This document shows positions 56,035 to 62,349 of a DNA stretch of 64,000 nt, one piece after another. Positions within the stretch are counted from its first letter, which is position 1; every line of letters starts with the position of its first letter. The stretch lies in contig NZ_SEWG01000001.1 in assembly GCF_004168255.1 (NCBI RefSeq), positions 62,001-126,000 on the forward strand, in the 5' to 3' direction. The position numbers and the translations under genes are program-made. This DNA comes from Mucilaginibacter terrigena (GTDB lineage: Bacteria; Bacteroidota; Bacteroidia; Sphingobacteriales; Sphingobacteriaceae). A model generated the notes under the pieces. The model did no database searches. It was not told where the DNA came from and saw nothing but the letters and a program-made list of their open reading frames with translations.

Positions 56035-56789
56035 GTCTTCTCTATCGCGAATGTTGTTAAGCATCTGTACCCCGCAATTACTATCGCAATGCAATTTATA
56101 AACCACAGTTGGATCAGCAACGGCGTACCCATCAAATAAACGTGGTTTAAGAAGCCGGTAGCCAGTAATCCGTTTAGAAGCATCAGCAGGATAATGGTAT
56201 CCAGCATTAACGGGATTATTAGCAAGGCTATAAATACCAATATCTTCCGCTTGTTACCTATGGCCTTGTAGGCAACTACCAGTGGCGGCAGGCAGATGGC
56301 AGCCACTACCACAAAATTAATTATTCGCAATAGCAGCAGGTTAGAATGACCGGCATTTAAGAACAGCGACCGCAGGCCCCACATTTCATCTCCCGAGCCC
56401 ATCGCCGCCATATACAACCGCCCAAAGGGCATGTTGCCGAATATCATCACCAAACCAAACGACCGGATACTTGTAGCTGCGCCATGCTTTAACCAATACC
56501 GGCCCAGCCAAAGCATGATAAAAGTTAACACCGGCCCGGCGAAGGTAGCTATTTCGGGGTAGGGCACGTTGCAGGTTTCGCAAAGCCGCCATACGTTAAA
56601 ATCGCGCGTGCCCCATGCGCCGCACATCAGCCTGCCGGTTACAATATGCGCAAGCTCGTGCAGCTCGTGCATCGCAAAAAAGAAGAACTGGAATACAAGC
56701 AGGGTTTTAAAAGTAAACCGAATGTGTAAAGGTTTGGTGAGGCTCATGATGGCATGAGACAATGCTGTTGCCCAGAAGGTTACACCCAA
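56031..56789 (-). CDS. Membrane protein with HELAH metalloprotease-like motif
   Basis: 252 residues with about six transmembrane helices. Near residue 42 is HELHELAHI, containing the zinc-binding consensus HExxH (HELAH), as in site-2-type membrane proteases and other membrane zinc enzymes. A further possible ligand region (LDTIILLM) cannot be assigned. If active it would cleave or modify a membrane substrate; no family is recognised. A start at 56747 (MSLTKPLHIRF) is also possible and would remove 14 residues. Confidence 0.7.
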   Translation of the reverse strand: MGVTFWATALSHAIMSLTKPLHIRFTFKTLLVFQFFFFAMHELHELAHIVTGRLMCGAWGTRDFNVWRLCETCNVPYPEIATFAGPVLTFIMLWLGRYWLKHGAATSIRSFGLVMIFGNMPFGRLYMAAMGSGDEMWGLRSLFLNAGHSNLLLLRIINFVVVAAICLPPLVVAYKAIGNKRKILVFIALLIIPLMLDTIILLMLLNGLLATGFLNHVYLMGTPLLIQLWFINCIAIVIAGYRCLTTFAIEKT

Positions 56790-56804
56790 TAAATTAAACA
56801 GGTA

Positions 56805-57083
56805 TTAGTGGTGCGAACCGATATTATTCATAGCTATACCGCTCTCATAAAAATCGGTAGATCTGTTTATATTCTTCCTCGCCTCGTACGAAGCCATCTC
56901 TTTTTTAAGGATAAAATAAATAAGCACCGACCAAATAAACGGAAGCAATAAAATAAGGAAAATGTTAAGCCGCTTTTGTGTAGTAGTTAAAACAGGCGCT
57001 TTAATAGCTTTAAAAATGGCCAATACCGCTACCAGTAAATGAGCAGCAAGAAACACGATAATCAAAACTTGTCCGCCTGTCAT
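56805..57083 (-). CDS. Small two-helix membrane protein, unknown
   Basis: 92 residues with two transmembrane helices (about 5-27 and 40-62) and a charged C-terminus (KKEMASYEARKNINRSTDFYES). The arrangement resembles PLDc_N-type short membrane segments, which is only suggestive. It is 15 bases downstream of nothing on the same strand but 9 bases after the nucleoid-associated gene, so the two may be cotranscribed. Confidence 0.7.
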   Translation of the reverse strand: MTGGQVLIIVFLAAHLLVAVLAIFKAIKAPVLTTTQKRLNIFLILLLPFIWSVLIYFILKKEMASYEARKNINRSTDFYESGIAMNNIGSHH

Positions 57084-57092
57084 ATATCAAAT

Positions 57093-58151
57093 TTACGCTT
57101 CTTCCTTAAAATAAACCTTATAATAATTCATGGCTTTGTTATCGTCAAAACCTTTTTCAATCAGTTTATTATCGCCATGAATATAAATATGAAAGTTTTT
57201 ATCCAGCTTTAATACGCTTTTATAAATGCGGGCCTGCTTTTTTACAGCGTTGCCCGAGATCTCAAAGCTGTCGGCTATGGGGGTGTCAAACTCTTCTTCG
57301 TACTGGCTTTTAAAAGTTTTGAAAGATGCGATAGCTTCGGGGTTGCTGATAACTTCTTCGCTAAACTCATCCAGGTCGAAGGTTTCCTTTTCCTTAAAAT
57401 ACTTCATCGATCGGTTTAGCAGGTCTATCTTATCAGCCTTGCTCATGTCAAAACTGTCGTCCAGTTTTTGGGTGACAAAGTTTTTGTAGATGCCAAGCGT
57501 ATTGCTGGTTTGGTTAAAACTATCGTTACGGATCTTTAACTGCAAAAACTCATCCTTCCAGTAAACCGCCGCATCCTGCCCGCCGCTAACCTTATCCACC
57601 ACAACCACTTTATAGCCATTCTCTTTTTCGATATCGAAAATAAGTACACCTTTATCCAATTTATTGATATTAATGGCATCCTGCTCGTAATCAACCGCGA
57701 AACCGCATTGGTCGGGGTACACCTTCAGGTAAGTTTCCTTATTTTCTGATTTAAAGATCCCTATGGCATCCAGCGGGTTGCCTTCTATTTGTACATTGTT
57801 AAAATAAACCACGTACAGTTCGCCGCCTTTGATATTGGGGTGGGTGCTTACCTTGTACAGGTGTTTGGCAATCTGCTCAGACATTTCCTGGAACTTCTCT
57901 TTATCCTCAAAAACTTTTGTGGCGTAGTTATGCAGCTCGTTAAGGGCAAGGTCGCCGCTGCTGTGCATCAGGTGGTAAACTTCGTTGGTCTTTTCAAAGG
58001 GTTTCAAAAAATACTGCATCAGCAGGTTGGGGATAATTTCGTCCTTTAACTCAAGGGGTTTCTCGGATAAGGAGTACATTTCACCTGCCGATTGGTTGCC
58101 AACATGATGTACCGAAATAGTATCGAGCGAAGCTTCAAAAAAAGTTACCAT
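57093..58151 (-). CDS. Nucleoid-associated protein (NdpA/YejK type)
   Basis: 352 residues matching the nucleoid-associated protein family of Bacteroidota: SLDTISVHHVGNQSAGEMYSLSEKPLELKDEIIPNLLMQYFLKPF at the N-terminus and ISNPEAIASFKTFKSQYEEEFDTPIADSFEISGNAVKKQARIYKSVLKLDKNFHIYIHGDNKLIEKG at the C-terminus. It binds chromosomal DNA; a specific role is not known. It is followed downstream by a small membrane protein and faces mnmE across a repeat. Confidence 0.88.
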   Translation of the reverse strand: MVTFFEASLDTISVHHVGNQSAGEMYSLSEKPLELKDEIIPNLLMQYFLKPFEKTNEVYHLMHSSGDLALNELHNYATKVFEDKEKFQEMSEQIAKHLYKVSTHPNIKGGELYVVYFNNVQIEGNPLDAIGIFKSENKETYLKVYPDQCGFAVDYEQDAININKLDKGVLIFDIEKENGYKVVVVDKVSGGQDAAVYWKDEFLQLKIRNDSFNQTSNTLGIYKNFVTQKLDDSFDMSKADKIDLLNRSMKYFKEKETFDLDEFSEEVISNPEAIASFKTFKSQYEEEFDTPIADSFEISGNAVKKQARIYKSVLKLDKNFHIYIHGDNKLIEKGFDDNKAMNYYKVYFKEEA

Positions 58152-58174
58152 AGTACCGCGAAGGTAAAACTTTT

Positions 58175-58320
58175 TGGTTCATGGTTAATAGTTCATGGAT
58201 CATAGCAGGAATTGTTTATGGCATAAGTTCAACATAACATTGACTGAAAATAACGAAGTTTGTAATTAATAAAAGGTTTACAGTGTTGACTATGAACCAT
58301 GAACTATTATCTATGAACCA
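58175..58320. repeat. Inverted-repeat element spanning the mnmE start
   Basis: The 30 bases at 58175-58204 match the reverse complement of 58291-58320 at 27 positions (TTCATGGTTCAT type). The right arm contains both candidate mnmE ATG codons (58292 and 58313), so the N-terminal codons Met-Asn-His are repeat-derived. It fills the gap between the NdpA-like gene and mnmE. Confidence 0.8.
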
Positions 58321-59677
58321 TACTGAAGATACCATTGTAGCGCTTGCTACCCCAAACGGCGCCGGGGCAATAGGGGTGATCCGCCTTTCAGGGCCGGATG
58401 CCATTACTATTGCACAAAAAGTTTGGAAAGGTAAAGACCTAACCAAACAGGCATCGCATACGCTGCACTTTGGGCGAATTACAGATGGCGATTTGGAATT
58501 GGATGAGGTAGTGGCTTCCTTATTTGTAACCCCGCGGTCTTACACGCGCGAGAACGTGGTAGAAATTTCCTGTCATGGGTCAAATTATATCATAGAGTCT
58601 ATTATCAAACTGCTGATTAAGAACGGCGCACGAGCGGCAAAAGCGGGTGAATTTACGCTGAGGGCATTCCTGAACGGTCAACTCGACCTGTCGCAAGCCG
58701 AAGCTGTTGCCGACCTTATCGCATCAAACTCAAAAGCGTCGCAGCAGGTAGCATTGCAGCAATTACGCGGGGGCTTTAGTAACCAGTTACAGCAGCTTCG
58801 CGACCAATTAGTACAGTTTGCATCACTGATAGAGCTTGAACTTGACTTTGCCGAAGAAGATGTAGAGTTTGCCAATCGAGATCAACTGAAAAAACTTACC
58901 CATGATATTACCCGTATCATCGGCAGCCTTATACAGTCGTTCGAGTTGGGTAACGCGATAAAGAACGGCGTTAATACGGTTATTGCGGGCAGGCCAAATG
59001 CCGGTAAATCAACCCTGTTAAATGCTTTGCTGAATGAAGAACGCGCTATTGTAAGCCATATCCCCGGCACTACGCGCGATACCATTGAAGAAGTGCTGAA
59101 TATCCAGGGGATCAATTTCCGGCTGATAGATACGGCCGGCATCCGCGAAGCTACCGATACCATTGAACAGATAGGGGTGCAGCGTACCATGGAAAAAATT
59201 AGCCAGTCGGCCTTGCTGCTCTACGTTTATGATGCCGGCGAAATCACCCTTGCTGACCTGAACGCCGATATTGAAAGCCTGCAAAAGCCCGGCGTAACTA
59301 TGCTTATCGTGGCCAACAAAACTGATCTGCTGAATGCTGAGCAACTATCGGCATTGCCGCATACCGATAAAGCCATCATCATCTCGGCTAAACAAAAGCA
59401 GCATATCGATGAACTGAAACAAAAAATATATAGCTCAGCCATAAAAGACCAGCTTACCGGCCACGAAACTCTGGTGACCAACATACGCCACCTGGAAGCC
59501 CTGCAAAAAACCGAGGAAGCCCTGATAAGGGTATTGGCCGGCATAGACACCGTAACATCCGATTTCCTGTCGATGGATATCAAACAAGCCCTGCACTACC
59601 TTGGCGAAATAACCGGCGCCGTTACCACCGATGATCTGTTGGAAAATATATTTAGTAAGTTCTGTATCGGCAAATAA
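58313..59677 (+). CDS. mnmE: tRNA uridine-5-carboxymethylaminomethyl modification GTPase MnmE
   Basis: 454 residues: N-terminal tetrahydrofolate-binding domain (TPNGAGAIGVIRLSG, YTRENVVEISCHG), helical domain, and an inserted GTPase domain with G1 GRPNAGKST (about 224-232), G2/G3 GTTRDTIEE and DTAGIRE, G4 NKTD, ending in the C-terminal FCIGK that carries the catalytic Cys. With MnmG it modifies U34 of tRNAs in the cytoplasm. ATG 58313 fits the family N-terminus; ATG 58292 is an alternative. Monocistronic. Confidence 0.96.
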   Translation: MNHTEDTIVALATPNGAGAIGVIRLSGPDAITIAQKVWKGKDLTKQASHTLHFGRITDGDLELDEVVASLFVTPRSYTRENVVEISCHGSNYIIESIIKLLIKNGARAAKAGEFTLRAFLNGQLDLSQAEAVADLIASNSKASQQVALQQLRGGFSNQLQQLRDQLVQFASLIELELDFAEEDVEFANRDQLKKLTHDITRIIGSLIQSFELGNAIKNGVNTVIAGRPNAGKSTLLNALLNEERAIVSHIPGTTRDTIEEVLNIQGINFRLIDTAGIREATDTIEQIGVQRTMEKISQSALLLYVYDAGEITLADLNADIESLQKPGVTMLIVANKTDLLNAEQLSALPHTDKAIIISAKQKQHIDELKQKIYSSAIKDQLTGHETLVTNIRHLEALQKTEEALIRVLAGIDTVTSDFLSMDIKQALHYLGEITGAVTTDDLLENIFSKFCIGK

Positions 59678-60077
59678 TTGATATCAATAACTGCAGTTCA
59701 AGATAATTACTTGTTTTTTGTATCCACAGCGCTATAAATAGCCCTTATTTCCGAACAAAGTAGTTTAAATGGATCAAAATTGCTTGCCAAATGCCAAATG
59801 AAAATACACAATTTGGCCTTAGGGTAAAAACTTCACTCGTTTTAGCTATGAGGTTTTTTGCATGCCGGTAAAATATTAAGGCCTATTTTAAATTGCTCTA
59901 AACTCTATTACGTTCTGTAAATCAGTAACATAAATTCTTCGTTTAGTTTTACATTACGTAAATATTGCAGGGGCGGTTTGCTATTTTAGGTTATAATATA
60001 TTCTTTTTAGTTGTTAGAAATTAACTAAAGATTAATCGCCTTGGCACAGTTGATGTACCTTATCCAGCACAAGGGAA
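59678..60077. other. Intergenic region upstream of the peptide cluster
   Basis: About 400 bases without a gene. A candidate promoter (TTTG at 59977-59980, 18-base spacer, TATTCTTT at 59999-60006) precedes the first peptide gene. No known RNA or repeat was recognised. Confidence 0.45.
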
Positions 60078-60124
60078 CGCTGAAAACCTTTAACAGAGTA
60101 GGCGAAATTTAATATACAGAAACC
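60078..60124 (+). promoter_or_regulatory. Conserved leader of peptide gene 1
   Basis: The first 26 bases of this leader, beginning CGCTGAAAACCTTT, are identical to 60424-60449 in front of the second peptide gene, and the ACAGAAACC before the ATG is nearly so. They extend the tandem gene duplication into the 5' untranslated region. Confidence 0.7.
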
Positions 60125-60370
60125 ATGAAAATGCAAGAATTAAACAACGCCGAATTACAGGAAGTAAACGGTGGATCTATTTTTGGAGGTAATGATTCTT
60201 CTTCATCAAGCAACAGCGGATTAATTGGAAACCTGGGTATCGGTAATTTATTATCGTTCAGCAGTACCAGCAAAGACGGTGACGAAAGCCGCTCAACTTC
60301 CTTCTCTTTAGGAAACGATATTACATCGAACCTGGGTGGTATTTTTAACCAGCTATCAAGCCAGTCGTAA
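60125..60370 (+). CDS. Double-glycine leader peptide, bacteriocin-like, copy 1
   Basis: 81 residues. The leader [17 protein letters not shown] (ends Gly16-Gly17) is the processing type used by C39-peptidase ABC exporters. The core is Gly/Ser-rich ([28 protein letters not shown]...FSLGNDITSNLGG) with no Cys, so no lanthionine rings. It is 78 percent identical (63 of 81 by eye) to the second copy at 60474. It probably encodes an exported peptide or bacteriocin whose maturation needs only leader cleavage. Same conserved leader as copy 2. Confidence 0.82.
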   Translation: MKMQELNNAELQEVNGGSIFGGNDSSSSSNSGLIGNLGIGNLLSFSSTSKDGDESRSTSFSLGNDITSNLGGIFNQLSSQS

Positions 60371-60423
60371 GGCAGGCAGAAGGGGATAGAATGGCGAAAG
60401 TTGTTCTGTAAATTAAAAGGGCA

Positions 60424-60473
60424 CGCTGAAAACCTTTAACAGAGTAGGCAAACATTTTTAAATACAAGAAACC
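60424..60473 (+). promoter_or_regulatory. Conserved leader of peptide gene 2
   Basis: Carries the same 26-base block as 60078-60103 starting at 60424. The distance from block to ATG is 50 bases here and 47 in copy 1. A shared promoter or translation-control element is inferred. Confidence 0.65.
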
Positions 60474-60719
60474 ATGAAAATGCAAGAATTAAATAACGCT
60501 GAGTTACTGGAAGTAAACGGCGGATCAATTTTTGGAGGTAATGATTCTTCATCATCAAGTGAAAGCGGTTTATTAGGCAATTTAGGTATCGGTAATTTGT
60601 TATCGTTCCAAAGCGCAAGCCAGGACGGCGACGAAAGTAGCGCCTCTGCCTTCTCATTAGGCAACGGCATTACGTCGAGCCTTGGCGGCTTATTCGGCCA
60701 AAAATCACAAAGTGCGTAA
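60474..60719 (+). CDS. Double-glycine leader peptide, bacteriocin-like, copy 2
   Basis: 81 residues, nearly the same leader ([12 protein letters not shown], cleavage after Gly17) and the same core design as copy 1, with [11 protein letters not shown] and [13 protein letters not shown]. The repeated gene and its 5' leader form a tandem duplication with a period of about 346-349 bases. It lacks Cys and typical modification residues. A terminator follows at 60741-60765, so copies 1 and 2 may be transcribed without the third gene. Confidence 0.82.
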
Positions 60720-60740
60720 TTTAAAAATTAAACACCAGGG

Positions 60741-60765
60741 CGCGGGTACTAATACTACCCGCGCT
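60741..60765 (+). terminator. Terminator after peptide copy 2
   Basis: GCGCGGGTA (60741-60749) pairs perfectly with TACCCGCGC (60757-60765), loop of 7, then TTTATTATTT. Confidence 0.85.
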
Positions 60766-60792
60766 TTATTATTTAAACAAAATAATAACGAC

Positions 60793-61026
60793 ATGAAAAC
60801 TGATGTAAAAAGCCCAGGACTTTGTGTGTTAAACGCAGATGAACTGAAAGATATAAATGGCGGCACCGCTGATGGTGCAAGCATGACACTAAGCAGCGGT
60901 ACGGATTCCCTGCTTTCAATAGAATTTAAATGGCAGCAGGGCGGGCACTCCCGTGATTATAAACTTTCTGTAGGGAACGATATTGATTTTAACTTGAAGG
61001 CCTACGGCAAAGGCACTAATGCCTAA
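60793..61026 (+). CDS. Divergent double-glycine leader peptide
   Basis: 77 residues with a GG leader ([24 protein letters not shown], cleavage after Gly24). The core has LLSIEF (40-45) and KLSVGNDI (57-64): the LLS to S[LV]GNDI distance is 19 residues, exactly as in copies 1 and 2, so it is a diverged member of the same family. It contains one Cys, in the leader only. The ATG at 60793 is preceded by an AT-rich spacer, and a terminator follows at 61046-61074. Confidence 0.78.
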
Positions 61027-61045
61027 GCATTTTACTTTATTATGC

Positions 61046-61074
61046 AAAGGGGTGGCTTAGGCTATCCCTTTTTT
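61046..61074 (+). terminator. Terminator after the third peptide gene
   Basis: AAAGGGGTGGC (61046-61056) pairs with GCTATCCCTTT (61061-61071) with G-T wobbles, then a T-run. Confidence 0.75.
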
Positions 61075-61149
61075 GTTTAAGAGATTTTGAGCGGTTTAAA
61101 ACACTTTGCAGATTTTTTAATTTACTATTTACCGAATACTTAAAATAGG

Positions 61150-62346
61150 ATGGATAACAACGACAAAGTTTTCCCGGCTGAGTTTTTATCACTTACGGCA
61201 GAATACCATTTTCGTAAGTATGACCCGCAAACCAATATCATTTATAAAATGGTTATAGGTTTTGTGCTGATGGCACTTGTCGCCATTTTTTTTGTTAAGG
61301 TTAATATCAATGTAAAAAGCCTTGGAACGATCAAATCAACCACCGAGCATAATGAAATTAAAGCGCTGGTGGCTGGCCGGATAGATACCATGTTGCTTAC
61401 CGAGAATATGCATGTGAAAAAAGGGCAGATATTGGTAACACTCACTGCCGCGGCCATTAACCAGCAGGACCTGGCCGCCCGTACCCAGCAGATAGAATTT
61501 GATGCACAAATGGCGGATTTGCAAGTGCTTTCGGATATTGCTAAAAATCGTAACTGGAATTCTAATCCGCAGCTAAAATCAGCCCTGTATGGGCAGCAAT
61601 GGGTTTTATTGAAACAACAGGCGCGTGATGCTTCGGCAAAACTGGCGGCAGCTACCCGTAATGAGGAAAGATATAATTACCTGTATCGTAATCATGTACT
61701 TTCCGCCGCCGAATACGAAGAACAGCACCTCGTATACCAGAATGCACGAAATGGGTTGCAACTCATATATGACGGACAGGGCAGTAAATGGCAGGCCGAA
61801 TTAAATACACTTAAATCGCAAATGCGCAGCCTGCAATCGGAAGGTAAATATATAGAAGAACAAAAGGATTATTATACCTTGCGTGCACCGGTAAGCGGCA
61901 CCGTGCAGAATGTAAAGGGGGTGCAGCCGGGTAGCGTAATTGCTGCAAACGAAGTGATCGCAGAGATATCACCAGAAACAGGTATGATCGCCGAAGTTTA
62001 TGTATTGCCAAAAGATATCGGTTTGATACGGCCGGATATCAAAGTAAATTTTCAGGTTGATGCCTTTAATTATAACCAGTGGGGGCTGCTTACAGGCAAA
62101 GTACTTAGCGTAAGCAACGATATATTCACCGATAAGGGGCAGCAACCCTATTTTAAGGTACGTTGCCTGCTTGACCAAAGCTATTTAAAATTAGAAAACG
62201 GTTATGTAGGTCGTATCAAAAAAGGGATGACCTTACAGGCCAATTTCTATGTCACAAGGCGTACATTATTCCAATTATTGTACGATAAAACCAGCGACTG
62301 GCTAAACCCCGGGCGCCTTTCATCAAAAACAACAGCACAATTATAG
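61150..62346 (+). CDS. HlyD-type periplasmic adaptor of the peptide exporter
   Basis: 398 residues of the HlyD/membrane-fusion family: one N-terminal transmembrane helix (about 34-52), a long coiled-coil region (70-270, AARTQQIEFDAQMADLQVLS, ELNTLKSQMRSLQSEG), a lipoyl/barrel segment (VSGTVQNVKGVQPGSVIAANEVIAEISPETGMIAEVYVLPKDIG) and a C-terminal barrel. It connects the inner-membrane ABC exporter to an outer-membrane channel, which is not encoded nearby, so a genomic TolC is probably used. It directly precedes the C39 exporter gene (3 bases). Confidence 0.92.
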   Translation: MDNNDKVFPAEFLSLTAEYHFRKYDPQTNIIYKMVIGFVLMALVAIFFVKVNINVKSLGTIKSTTEHNEIKALVAGRIDTMLLTENMHVKKGQILVTLTAAAINQQDLAARTQQIEFDAQMADLQVLSDIAKNRNWNSNPQLKSALYGQQWVLLKQQARDASAKLAAATRNEERYNYLYRNHVLSAAEYEEQHLVYQNARNGLQLIYDGQGSKWQAELNTLKSQMRSLQSEGKYIEEQKDYYTLRAPVSGTVQNVKGVQPGSVIAANEVIAEISPETGMIAEVYVLPKDIGLIRPDIKVNFQVDAFNYNQWGLLTGKVLSVSNDIFTDKGQQPYFKVRCLLDQSYLKLENGYVGRIKKGMTLQANFYVTRRTLFQLLYDKTSDWLNPGRLSSKTTAQL

Positions 62347-62349
62347 GCC

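Noticed and set aside
60436..60657. Minus-strand frames of about 70 codons opposite the second peptide gene
   Set aside because: Antisense shadows of the GG-leader peptide gene, which has a duplicated copy and exporter context.
60125..60719. Lanthipeptide or sactipeptide assignment of the GG peptides
   Set aside because: Their cores lack Cys and no LanM, LanB/C or radical SAM gene is in the window; only leader cleavage and export are supported.
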